This document shows, piece after piece, positions 44,079-52,654 of a stretch of 64,000 nucleotides of DNA. The stretch's first letter is position 1, and each line of letters begins with the position of its first letter. Below the pieces are notes generated by a model that had not been told where the DNA came from, did not search any database, and saw nothing but the letters and a program-made list of their open reading frames with translations. Source of the DNA: an uncultured Blautia sp. (GTDB lineage: Bacteria; Bacillota; Clostridia; Lachnospirales; Lachnospiraceae); contig NZ_CAKRXI010000005.1 in NCBI RefSeq assembly GCF_934424005.1, positions 1 through 64,000 on the forward strand, read 5' to 3'. The translations under genes were made by a program, and so were the position numbers.

Positions 44079-45590
44079 TTAATCGATATTTCTTGTAGCC
44101 TTATCCATGATGTGTTCCTGTGTAGCTTCGGAAATATCAATATTTCCAGTTACTTTACCTTCGCACATAACGATGATACGGTCACTCAGACGGAGAATTT
44201 CTGTCATTTCAGAAGAAATCATGATGATTGATTTTCCTTCTGCTGCCAGTTTACTCATTAACTTGTAAATTTCGTTCTTGGCACCAACGTCGATACCTCT
44301 TGTAGGTTCGTCGAAAATCAGGATGTCACTGTCGCGGGTAAGCCATTTAGCAATAACGACTTTCTGCTGGTTACCACCGGAAAGGTTAACTACCAGCTGA
44401 TCACCGCTTGGTGTCTTAGTTGCCAGCTCTTTAACATATCTTTCGCTGACTTCTTTTTCTTTTGCCTTATTGATGAAGATTCCATTTGTGAACTCTTCCA
44501 TTGTTGCCAGTGTTGTGTTTTCGTTAACAGATTTCTGAACGACAACACCATATCTTCTTCTGTCCTCTGACAGATAACCGATACCATATTTAACAGCATC
44601 CTGTGGGCTGTTGATTGTAACTTCTCTAAGCTGACCGCTCTTGTCCATAATGGAGATCTTTCCACTCTGTTTCGGGTCTGCTCCGAAAAGTGCTCTTGCA
44701 GTCTCTGTACGTCCTGCACCCATAAGTCCTGAGAAACCAAGGATCTCACCTTTACGAAGTTCAAAGCTTACATCCTGAACCATCTTACCAGCGTTCAGAT
44801 GTTCTACTTTAAGAACAACCGGTGCATCCGGAGCAACCATGCTGTGTTCCTTCGGATCTTCATAAATAACACGACCAACCATCATGTTGATGATGTCTTC
44901 TTTTGTACTGTCTTTTGTGATCAGAGTTCCTACATATCCACCATCTCGCATGACTGTTACACGGTCTGTGATAACTTTGATTTCATCCATACGATGTGAG
45001 ATGTATACGATACCAAGATTCTTCTCACGAAGGTCTCTGATGATTACGAACAGGTCAGCGATTTCTTTTTCTGTAAGAGCTGCTGACGGCTCATCAAAGA
45101 TGATAACTTCTGCTTTGTGGGAAATAGCTTTTGCGATCTCACACATCTGCTGTTTACCAACAGTAAGGTTGCTCATCTTTTCTCTTGGGTCGATATCGAT
45201 GTTCAGATCCTGAAATAATTTCTTGGAATCTTCGATCATTTTTTTATCATCTACACGGATACCTTTTTTCGGCTCACGTCCGATAAAGATGTTCTGTGCA
45301 ACTGTAAGGTCTCCGACCATGTTTAATTCCTGATGTACGATTACAACACCATTGTCCTGTGCTTCACGAGTGTTGTGGAAAGCAACTTCCTGGCCTTTGT
45401 ATGTAATAGATCCGGAATCTTTCTGATAAATACCGGTAAGAACTTTCATAAGTGTTGATTTACCAGCACCGTTCTCTCCCATAAGTGCATGTACTTCACC
45501 GCGTCTCACTTCGAAGTTAACGTGATCCAGGGCATGAACTCCAGGAAAGGACTTATCAATATCCTTCATTGTTAAAATAACGTCACCCAT
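44079..45590 (-). CDS. Sugar ABC transporter ATP-binding protein (two NBDs)
   Basis: Tandem ATPase of 503 residues. Domain 1: MGENGAGKSTLMK, LTVGKQQMCEIAKAIS, VIIFDEPSAALTEKE. Domain 2: GLMGAGRTETARALFGADP, VNLSGGNQQKVVIAKWL, ILIFDEPTRGIDVG. It lies between the two permease genes, a less usual order (permease-ATPase-permease-binding protein). Confidence 0.94.
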   Translation of the reverse strand: MGDVILTMKDIDKSFPGVHALDHVNFEVRRGEVHALMGENGAGKSTLMKVLTGIYQKDSGSITYKGQEVAFHNTREAQDNGVVIVHQELNMVGDLTVAQNIFIGREPKKGIRVDDKKMIEDSKKLFQDLNIDIDPREKMSNLTVGKQQMCEIAKAISHKAEVIIFDEPSAALTEKEIADLFVIIRDLREKNLGIVYISHRMDEIKVITDRVTVMRDGGYVGTLITKDSTKEDIINMMVGRVIYEDPKEHSMVAPDAPVVLKVEHLNAGKMVQDVSFELRKGEILGFSGLMGAGRTETARALFGADPKQSGKISIMDKSGQLREVTINSPQDAVKYGIGYLSEDRRRYGVVVQKSVNENTTLATMEEFTNGIFINKAKEKEVSERYVKELATKTPSGDQLVVNLSGGNQQKVVIAKWLTRDSDILIFDEPTRGIDVGAKNEIYKLMSKLAAEGKSIIMISSEMTEILRLSDRIIVMCEGKVTGNIDISEATQEHIMDKATRNID

Positions 45591-45610
45591 TGTTTCATCC
45601 TCCCTTTCGA

Positions 45611-46588
45611 TCAGTTCTTTCTACGTCTTGCAGAAACGTCGGCATATACAGCTACGATAACGATGATACCTGTGATGATCATCTGCTGTCCTTTACCAAG
45701 GCCGAATGCCATGATTCCCTGCTGCAGAAGAGAGATAATAAATACACCGATTACAGTACCGCCGATGGAAGCAAGTCCACCAACCATGGATGTACCACCC
45801 ATTACACAACCAGCGATTGCTTCGTTGTTGTACTGATCGCCATAACCTGGCTGAACGGTTGTATATGTTGCTACAAAGAAAAGTGCTCCAATTCCAACAA
45901 GGACTCCACAGATTACATATGCGAGCATGTTCCATTTCTTGGTATCTACACCAGAAAGTCTAACTGCTTCACTGTTGGATCCAAGGCAAAGGATGTAACG
46001 TCCTGGTTTTGTGTTGTAAAGAACGATACCACATACAACTGCCATTCCGAGGAAGATCACCAGACCTACCGGGAATCCATTAACTGATACGATGCTACGG
46101 AACCATCCGTTTTTCGGATCAGTGCTCAGCGGCCAGCTAACGGACTGTGTTTTTGTAAATACAGAAGCGATACCTTTTGCGATATTCATGGAAGCCATGG
46201 ATACGATGAATGCCGGAACTGACAGATAAGATACCAGCCATCCGTTAAAGATACCGAATGCAAGACCGATCAGGACGCAGATAACCATTGCTGCTGCACA
46301 TGGAACACCATAAGATGTCATGCAGTAACCGGATACCAGTGCACAACAGAACATAACCGGTCCGATGGAGAAATCGATTCCTCCGGTTGCAATTACGAAC
46401 GTAACTCCCAGTGACAAGAATCCCAAGAAGTATACATAGTTTAAAGTGGACTTGATGCTGTCTCCAACAGGGAATTTATTTCCCAGCACTAACTTAAAAA
46501 CTGCGAACATCAGAACAAGAATACATACAAGTAAGATTCTGTTCAGGCCGAGTTTTTTGATTATTGGATTTTGTTTCAGCTTTTCCAA
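45611..46588 (-). CDS. Sugar ABC transporter permease (RbsC family)
   Basis: Permease of 325 residues. SLGVTFVIATGGIDFSIGPV and CVMGGTSMVGGLASIGGTVI are the conserved segments. The likely start is a TTG at 46588, eight bases after AAGGAGG; the ATG ten codons upstream has no ribosome site and would place the AAGGAGG inside the gene. First gene of the four-gene transporter operon. Confidence 0.88.
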   Translation of the reverse strand: MEKLKQNPIIKKLGLNRILLVCILVLMFAVFKLVLGNKFPVGDSIKSTLNYVYFLGFLSLGVTFVIATGGIDFSIGPVMFCCALVSGYCMTSYGVPCAAAMVICVLIGLAFGIFNGWLVSYLSVPAFIVSMASMNIAKGIASVFTKTQSVSWPLSTDPKNGWFRSIVSVNGFPVGLVIFLGMAVVCGIVLYNTKPGRYILCLGSNSEAVRLSGVDTKKWNMLAYVICGVLVGIGALFFVATYTTVQPGYGDQYNNEAIAGCVMGGTSMVGGLASIGGTVIGVFIISLLQQGIMAFGLGKGQQMIITGIIVIVAVYADVSARRRKN

Positions 46589-46636
46589 TGTTTCACCCTC
46601 CTTAAAAGTTTTATACACATCTCTTGCGTTTTCTAT

Positions 46637-46665
46637 ATAATACCGTTAATTCTGCACAATTGTAA
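46637..46665 (-). promoter_or_regulatory. Promoter of the second sugar ABC operon
   Basis: Minus strand TTACAA (46665-46660), 17 bases, TATTAT (46642-46637), about 50 bases before the TTG start and after the terminator of the sensor operon. The neighbouring three-component system is the obvious regulator. Confidence 0.6.
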
Positions 46666-46678
46666 TGGAATATCTTCC

Positions 46679-46728
46679 AAAAAAAGGTTAAATATTTACG
46701 GTTCGTACATAAATATTTAACCTTTTTT
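46679..46728. terminator. Terminator after the three-component sensor operon
   Basis: AAAAAAGGTTAAATATTTA and its exact reverse complement form a 19-bp stem around an 11-base loop, with T-runs on both sides. It separates the sensor operon from the ABC operon. GGTTAAATATTTA is unusually AT-rich but perfect. Confidence 0.85.
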
Positions 46729-46749
46729 ATAATAATTTCATTATTTACT

Positions 46750-47739
46750 TTATGAAAGCTTCAGCGTATTAAACGGAAAAAGCAGTTTTTCGATCTCACT
46801 ATTGTACATATTGTCAGGTGTAACCAGTTCACAGCCGGAATTCACATCTTTCTCATAATCTTTCCCTCTGAGCATACGTACAGTTTCCTTCACACCCATA
46901 TACCCCATCTTGAAAGCTTTCTGAACAACAAGCGCTTTAAATACACCATTTTCCATCAGCTGAACAGCTTCCTGTGAACTGTCGACACCAACTACCTGAA
47001 TCCGGTCTTTCGCTCCAGCTGCCTTAACTGCCCTTGCAGCACCTACTGATGAATATTCGTTCATTCCTGCGATCATCTTAAGATTCGGATATTTTTGCAT
47101 AAGTTCATTTGTCAGTTTACGTGATTTCTCATACTGCGAATCACAATATACAACCTCAACAATATTATCTGCCAGATCTCCGAGTCCTTTGCGAAATCCC
47201 TCTTCTCTCTCCACTGCGGTGGATACACCCTTCACATGGGCCACGATCGCAATCTGATCATCCGGTCCGAGAAGTGATGCCGCAAATTTACCGAGTTTCT
47301 CTCCTGCTTCCAGATTGTCCGTTGCAACCGTCAGATCCTGCACCGGTTCTTCCGTATAGGAATCAATAAAACTGATCCTAATTCCTTTTTCCTTTGCTTC
47401 ATCCAATATTTTGTTGGATTCTGTAAAACTGGATGGAGAGATCAGAATCGCATCCGGTCCCTCTTCAATCGCCTCTTTCAGTAGTTCATTCTGTCGTTCC
47501 ACATCATTTTCTTCTGTCGGCGCCTTGATCTCGATTGTTGCATTGTACTCCTGTGCTGCCATTCTGGTTCCCAGGATCAGTGCTTTCCAGAAATCATTTG
47601 TCTTGTCTACGACCTTTGGAATATACACAAGCGAAAGCCTGCGCTCATCAATTCTTTTCTGGCGATACCAGATGCCACCTCCGATTCCGCCGATCAGACA
47701 GACTACCAGGAAGATACTCAGCCATTTTTTCTTTTTCAT
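46750..47739 (-). CDS. Membrane-anchored sugar-binding protein of a three-component sensor
   Basis: 329 residues with an N-terminal membrane anchor (WLSIFLVVCLIGGIGGGIWY, about 5-24, no cleavage site) and a type-1 periplasmic-binding domain: VDKTNDFWKALILGTRMAAQ, GPDAILISPSSFTESNKILD, ISFIDSYTEEPV, MIAGMNEYSSVGAARAVKAA and VVGVDSSQEAVQLMENGVFK. Its start overlaps the kinase stop by four bases. Known analogues present bound sugar to a YesM-type kinase. It is thus a sensor part, not the transport binding protein at 41799. Confidence 0.88.
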   Translation of the reverse strand: MKKKKWLSIFLVVCLIGGIGGGIWYRQKRIDERRLSLVYIPKVVDKTNDFWKALILGTRMAAQEYNATIEIKAPTEENDVERQNELLKEAIEEGPDAILISPSSFTESNKILDEAKEKGIRISFIDSYTEEPVQDLTVATDNLEAGEKLGKFAASLLGPDDQIAIVAHVKGVSTAVEREEGFRKGLGDLADNIVEVVYCDSQYEKSRKLTNELMQKYPNLKMIAGMNEYSSVGAARAVKAAGAKDRIQVVGVDSSQEAVQLMENGVFKALVVQKAFKMGYMGVKETVRMLRGKDYEKDVNSGCELVTPDNMYNSEIEKLLFPFNTLKLS

Positions 47740-49523
47740 ATCTGTCCCTCCTGTCTGCCTGGAATTGTGATCGTTGCAGTTGTTCCTTTACCCAATTCAC
47801 TGGTATACGTAATTCCGTAATCTTCTCCATAATAGAGTTTTAAACGTTTCTGCACATTGTAAACGCCAACCCCATTGGAATGATAATTTACTTTGTGTCT
47901 GTCATAAATATGCGCAAGTGTATCCGCATCCATTCCCACGCCATCATCAATGACCTGCAGAACTGCATTTCCGTCTTTCATGAACCCCTTTACAATAAGA
48001 AGTCCCTTACTCTCTTTATACTTCAGTCCATGATAAATAGCATTCTCTATGATCGGCTGCAGGACCAGTTTGATCAGAGGTATATATAATATAGAAGAAT
48101 CTACCTCAATCTGAAATTCCAGTTTGTCCTTGTAACGCATTTTCTGTATCGTCAGATAGCCGCGCGCATACTCTACTTCATTCGCGATCGGAACAACTTC
48201 ATCCTCATTGCTGATACTCTGACGGAGAAGTCTTGCAAGAGATGCCGTCATAAGAACAACTTCTTCATTTTTCTTTCCTTCTGCCATCCAGATGATCGAA
48301 TCCAGCGTATTATAAAGGAAATGTGGATTGATCTGGGACTGTAATGCTTTCAACTCGCTCTTACGTTTTTCTTCCTGTTCGTGGACATTCTGCTCCATCA
48401 GTTCATGTATCCGGTGTGTCATCACATCAAAGGACTTTGTCAGACTGCCGATTTCATTTTTTGAATCTACCACAACATCAGAAACGCTGAAATCACCTTC
48501 CTGTACTTTTTTCATGGAATCACGGAGTTTCTGTATCGGAAGAGTAATACTCCTTGCCATAAATCTTGAAAAAAGAAGTGCCACAATGACCAGTATGATT
48601 GCCGTCAGTACATAGACACTCTGTGCCTGCCGACTTTTACTCAAAAGTTCCTTCACATTCGTACAGTCAACAACCGTCCAACCGGTCTTTTCTGAACGCG
48701 AGATGGAATACAGTTTTCCGTCGTTTCCGGTACCGGTCAGTACGGTATCTTCATCCGTATCCATGATCAGACTGATATTTTCGGTCTGCAGTTCATTGTA
48801 GAGCTGTTGCTGCTGTGGGTGATAAACAATATTTCCTTTTGCATCAAGAATAAACGCATATCCCTTTGTTCCAACTGTACTCTGATCACAGAGTCCACTG
48901 ATGGCGCTGTAGTTCAGATCGATAAAAAAGACACCTTCTTTTTCACCACTGCCGCTCCGGTCACGGATTCCACGGCTCAGTGTGATCACCCATGGGCGTT
49001 CTCCACTAATGATGTGCTGTACATGGGAAGAAGTCAGGATCGGACCATTAGGCTTTTCGAGTGCAGTAGCATACCATTCCTGCGTATTGAGATCCAGATC
49101 CTGATTCACCGATTTACTTCCGTCATTGATCAGCATCCGTCCGTTCTTACTGATGATACCAACATTTCGAATATCACTCCGGCTGTCCAGGATTGTCTGG
49201 AACTGATTTAAAATACGGTATCTTCCTTCGTTATCGATTTTCTCATCAAAAAGGTAATCCTGCACATCTTCATTGCTGGATATCAGATAAGCAATATTTT
49301 CCATATAATCGATATAAGAATCGATATTCTGATTCATCTGCTGGATGATCGTATGCGTATATTCCGATGAATTTTCAAAAATAGATGTATTGGTAAATTT
49401 CATGGAAACACCGGTAACGATCACAACCGCACTCAGGATCAGGACTGCAACGGTTGCAAAGATAACGCTCTGGATACTGCTGAATTTTCCAATAAATCTC
49501 GCCGACAGATTTTTCTTTTTCAT
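47736..49523 (-). CDS. YesM-type sensor histidine kinase of the three-component system
   Basis: 595 residues. Membrane helix near residues 16-41 (VIFATVAVLILSAVVIVTGV), a dCache-like extracellular region (GIISKNGRMLINDGSKS, VFFIDLNYSAISGLCDQS, GYAFILDAKGNIVYHPQ), a second helix (SVYVLTAIILVIVALLFS), HAMP, H401 in QINPHFLYNTLDSIIWM, and HATPase_c (IENAIYHGL, IDDGVGMD, GKGTTATITIP). ATG at 49523 overlaps the regulator stop (ATGA). The cache fold plus a separate binding protein gives two possible inputs. Confidence 0.93.
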   Translation of the reverse strand: MKKKNLSARFIGKFSSIQSVIFATVAVLILSAVVIVTGVSMKFTNTSIFENSSEYTHTIIQQMNQNIDSYIDYMENIAYLISSNEDVQDYLFDEKIDNEGRYRILNQFQTILDSRSDIRNVGIISKNGRMLINDGSKSVNQDLDLNTQEWYATALEKPNGPILTSSHVQHIISGERPWVITLSRGIRDRSGSGEKEGVFFIDLNYSAISGLCDQSTVGTKGYAFILDAKGNIVYHPQQQQLYNELQTENISLIMDTDEDTVLTGTGNDGKLYSISRSEKTGWTVVDCTNVKELLSKSRQAQSVYVLTAIILVIVALLFSRFMARSITLPIQKLRDSMKKVQEGDFSVSDVVVDSKNEIGSLTKSFDVMTHRIHELMEQNVHEQEEKRKSELKALQSQINPHFLYNTLDSIIWMAEGKKNEEVVLMTASLARLLRQSISNEDEVVPIANEVEYARGYLTIQKMRYKDKLEFQIEVDSSILYIPLIKLVLQPIIENAIYHGLKYKESKGLLIVKGFMKDGNAVLQVIDDGVGMDADTLAHIYDRHKVNYHSNGVGVYNVQKRLKLYYGEDYGITYTSELGKGTTATITIPGRQEGQI

Positions 49524-51139
49524 CTGCGCTTCTCCCTTGCATATTCCGTAGGTGTACACCCGGTCATTTTCTTAAATGAGATTCCGAAATAATGCGGATC
49601 AGAAAATCCGACTTTTTCTGCAATCTCATAGTTCTTTAAGGTTGTATTTTCCAGCAGTTCTTTTGCTTTTTCCATTCTGGTCCGAATCAGGACTTCGGTA
49701 AATGTCTCACCTGTCTCGTCTTTAAAAATCGTACTGAAATAGCTGGTGCTGATATTCAGATAAGAACAGATACTGTTCAGACTCAGATCCGGATCCATAT
49801 AATTTTTCTGTATGTAGTCAATCGCAAGTCGGGCCTGCCGCTCGCTACTGGATGTATTCAGTTCAGAAAGGATTTCAAAAATCCTGTCCGTATGTTTCTG
49901 TACAACTTTACAGGCATCTTCAAAAAATTTCTGATCTGTTACCTGGCGGAGCAGTTCATCTCTGTCTTCTCTGATCCTGTCCATATCAGCAGATACATCT
50001 TCGCATGCATTGTCCATTGTACGGATGACCTGCTGCAGATACATGCAGGCACGGCTTTTTTCCATAAGTGCCTGACGAATGGAATTTTCAATCTTTATAA
50101 GGGTCTGGTAAACCAGCTCTTTATGTCCGGTCTTCATGGCTTCTTTGAGTTCTGCCAGATCATCTTCGATTGCGATTTCCTGAACGGGGTGCTGTTCTTC
50201 CATATCAATAAGAAGGTTTCCACCAAGAAGATAGCGATACTGAAGGGTCTGTGCAGCCATATCGTGTGACTGGATCAGTTCTTCTGGTTTTTTTACCCAT
50301 TTACCGATACCCATGGATACGTCAAATCCCATGACTTCTTTTGTTTTTTCCTGAATCTCATGACAGATTTCTTTTGTTCTGGATGTAAAATTACGGCTCC
50401 ATTTTTCCTGAAAAAGGATTCCGACGCGGTTATTACCTTCCTGATAGGCAATACCGGCCTCTTCTCTGGTGACGATCTCATCGCTGATGTTGAAAAGGAC
50501 AAATGCCATCAGTGCGCTTTCCTGACGTTTTTCTGTATCCAGCTGGTACATACCGGAATAGAGGTCGATATCAAAGATTGCCACGCGGTAACTTGCTGCG
50601 GAGATGTCAATTCCCATTTCCGCAAGACGTTCAATACTTGCATTCACATCTGTCGTACAGTTTACAAGTGCTTCTATATTTTTTGACCGGATTATCTGCT
50701 TATTTTTACGATACTCTTCCGAGTTTTGGGTCAGTGCATCCATTTTACTTTTTTCAAGACGTTGCTGCTCCACTTTTTTCTTCATTTTTTCAATTACCCC
50801 GGTAAGTTCCATCGCTGTCACCGGTTTCAACAGATATTCACTTACTCCATACTGAATTGCCTTTTTTGCATATTCAAATTCTCCGAATCCGCTAAAAATC
50901 ACAATTACAATTTCCGGATAATTATCATGCAGAAAACTGCTCAGTTCCATTCCGTCCATGTATGGCATCAATATATCTGTCAACACAATATCCACCGGAT
51001 GTTCTTTTACAAATTCTGCTGCCTCTTTGCCGTTTTCACAATCTCCGACCAGTTCACAGTCCATGCCCTTCCAGTCAATGTTTTCTTTGATTGCATCTCG
51101 AACAAGGATTTCATCATCTACTAGTAAAATGCGGTACAT
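49520..51139 (-). CDS. YesN-type response regulator with AraC output domain
   Basis: 539 residues: receiver (RILLVDDEILVRDA, D55 in VLTDILMPYMDG, K in EYLLKPV), a long middle region with a predicted coiled segment (EKMKKKVEQQRLEKSKMDAL), and the AraC domain at the end (LSLNSICSYLNISTSYFSTI, LKNYEIAEKVGFSDPHYFGI). First gene of the regulator-kinase-binding protein operon. It probably activates the ABC operon at 46588 and perhaps the flanking catabolic genes. Confidence 0.93.
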   Translation of the reverse strand: MYRILLVDDEILVRDAIKENIDWKGMDCELVGDCENGKEAAEFVKEHPVDIVLTDILMPYMDGMELSSFLHDNYPEIVIVIFSGFGEFEYAKKAIQYGVSEYLLKPVTAMELTGVIEKMKKKVEQQRLEKSKMDALTQNSEEYRKNKQIIRSKNIEALVNCTTDVNASIERLAEMGIDISAASYRVAIFDIDLYSGMYQLDTEKRQESALMAFVLFNISDEIVTREEAGIAYQEGNNRVGILFQEKWSRNFTSRTKEICHEIQEKTKEVMGFDVSMGIGKWVKKPEELIQSHDMAAQTLQYRYLLGGNLLIDMEEQHPVQEIAIEDDLAELKEAMKTGHKELVYQTLIKIENSIRQALMEKSRACMYLQQVIRTMDNACEDVSADMDRIREDRDELLRQVTDQKFFEDACKVVQKHTDRIFEILSELNTSSSERQARLAIDYIQKNYMDPDLSLNSICSYLNISTSYFSTIFKDETGETFTEVLIRTRMEKAKELLENTTLKNYEIAEKVGFSDPHYFGISFKKMTGCTPTEYAREKRR

Positions 51140-51215
51140 ACAGTTTGTTTTCCCCCTGCTGATAAAATAACGTTTTCCGTCTTTGCCTTCTGGTGATTCA
51201 GTTTACAGACAGAAA

Positions 51216-51274
51216 GATACTCCTCATATGATAGTTACAGAGTTTCTCCCACTGTCTACCATATAAGGAGCATC
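51216..51274 (-). terminator. 19-bp inverted repeat after the aldolase operon
   Basis: Arms 51216-51234 and 51256-51274 match at 16 of 19 positions. All three mismatches are A/C on the plus strand, which become G-U pairs in minus-strand RNA, so the transcript can form a complete helix. The loop allows ACAG/CTGT to extend it. TTTCTGT follows, a poor U-run. It ends the aldolase transcript or controls the regulator gene downstream. Confidence 0.5.
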
Positions 51275-51287
51275 TTAAATCATATGC

Positions 51288-52217
51288 TTATTTATTTGAG
51301 AATATCTTCATAGCCTCATAAGCATTTTTCTTCATGGCTTTCATTCCCCAGTCTACGATGTCATGATAGTAAACCGGAATTTCCTTGCCCTCTTCCTGAA
51401 GTAAATAATGCATCCTATATTTCCTGCCCTGGTGAACAATCGGCATTTCTTTAAATGGAAGTTTGCTCTCTACACCAGTTCCGCCGGCTTTTGCCATATA
51501 TGTATAGTAGTTGATCTTTCTTACGCCACGGGCGATGACTTTCCTGTAGTCTTCTTCACTGACACCAGATCCACCATGCATAACAAGTGGAATATTTACT
51601 CTCGCTTTAACATTCTCAAGTACAGACATATCGAGCTTCGGCTTGGTCAGATACAGACCATGGGCTGTTCCAAATGAACAAGCCAGTGCATCAATACCTG
51701 TTTCATTAACAAATGCTTCTGCCAGTTTCGGGTCTGTATAGATTTTCTTCGGCTCATCGCCTGTCGGGATTCCGTCATCATGTCCCAATCCAAGTTCTCG
51801 TTTGCCAAGCGTACCAATCTCTGCTTCTACGGATGCACCCTTTGCATGTGCAAGTTTTACTGCAATCTTAGTGTTAGCCACATTTTCTTCATATGGAAGA
51901 GCAGATCCGTCAAACATTACAGATGTAAATCCAATATTTAATGCTTTGTCAAGATATGCAAGTGTTTCGCCGTGATCCAGGTGAACACATACCGGAACTT
52001 TAGCTGCTTTGGCTCTTTCGATCATGATTGGTCCAATCACACTGATCGGCATCATTGGCTCATGTACTTCCGCATGCATAATGATCACCGGTACATTTAA
52101 CTCTTCAGCCGCACCAATAACAGCCATAATACTTTCAAGGTTTGGTGTATTAAAAGATCCTACAGCACATTTCTTAGCCTCTGCAAGCTGCAGAATCTCA
52201 GATAACGTTACGAGCAT
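51288..52217 (-). CDS. Class II ketose-bisphosphate aldolase (FbaA/GatY family)
   Basis: Zinc-dependent aldolase of 309 residues cleaving a ketose 1,6-bisphosphate or related ketose phosphate. VCVHLDHGE carries the proton-donor aspartate and zinc histidine, VEAEIGTLGK and FGTAHGLYLTKPKL a further zinc ligand, LVMHGGSGVSEEDYRKVIARG the phosphate/zinc loop, and KINYYTYM the C-terminal phosphate-binding region. The loop ELGLGHDDGIPTGDEPKKI is longer than usual and C-terminal sequence is divergent, so substrate specificity may be altered. It is last in the sugar operon but also has its own promoter-operator. Confidence 0.9.
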   Translation of the reverse strand: MLVTLSEILQLAEAKKCAVGSFNTPNLESIMAVIGAAEELNVPVIIMHAEVHEPMMPISVIGPIMIERAKAAKVPVCVHLDHGETLAYLDKALNIGFTSVMFDGSALPYEENVANTKIAVKLAHAKGASVEAEIGTLGKRELGLGHDDGIPTGDEPKKIYTDPKLAEAFVNETGIDALACSFGTAHGLYLTKPKLDMSVLENVKARVNIPLVMHGGSGVSEEDYRKVIARGVRKINYYTYMAKAGGTGVESKLPFKEMPIVHQGRKYRMHYLLQEEGKEIPVYYHDIVDWGMKAMKKNAYEAMKIFSNK

Positions 52218-52264
52218 TTTGTAACTTCCTTTCTGTCCACTTCGGACTCCAACAATATGTTAAG

Positions 52265-52293
52265 ATTATAACACAATATAAAAATATTGTGAA
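52265..52293 (-). promoter_or_regulatory. Promoter with overlapping palindromic operator before the aldolase gene
   Basis: Minus strand TTCACA (52293-52288), 17 bases, perfect TATAAT (52270-52265). A perfect inverted repeat CACAATAT-AAAA-ATATTGTG (52272-52291) fills the spacer and the -35 box, the classical position for a repressor site. The gap between cupin and aldolase genes is otherwise featureless. Confidence 0.65.
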
Positions 52294-52307
52294 GAGTTCC
52301 TGTCATC

Positions 52308-52652
52308 TTATTTTTTCAAAATAAGTGCGATAAATTTGAGATCTTCTTTTCCATTATTCAGAAGTCCATGTCCTTCTCCATCATCACAAAAGACGACATC
52401 TCCTGCTTTTACCGGATACTTCGTACCATTATCATTATAAATTCCGGTTCCGGTCAAAATATAATAGGTTTCTGATTCTCCTTCATGTACATGAAAAGCA
52501 AGATCACTGCCTTCTGGCATAACAACTTCTGTATACATTCTGCAGTGTTCTCCCAGCTCTTTATCATAAAGAAGTGCATTTTTCTTTAAAATGCCTGAAC
52601 CTTCGCCGGTTAATTCTTCAATTTCAATTTCTGATCTCGCGATTTTTGCCAT
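52308..52652 (-). CDS. Cupin-domain protein
   Basis: Single-domain cupin of 114 residues. FHVHEGESETYYILTGTG is the first cupin motif with metal ligands H, H and E; GDVVFCDDGEGHGLLN is the second, with its histidine. Such small cupins act as sugar isomerases, lyases or binding proteins. It lies two bases after the aldo/keto reductase in the sugar operon, suggesting an isomerase or epimerase step, but this is inference. Confidence 0.85.
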   Translation of the reverse strand: MAKIARSEIEIEELTGEGSGILKKNALLYDKELGEHCRMYTEVVMPEGSDLAFHVHEGESETYYILTGTGIYNDNGTKYPVKAGDVVFCDDGEGHGLLNNGKEDLKFIALILKK

Positions 52653-52654
52653 AA

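Noticed and set aside
46679..46728. Operator function for GGTTAAATATTTA inverted repeat
   Set aside because: The flanking A- and T-runs and position between operons make a terminator the simpler reading.
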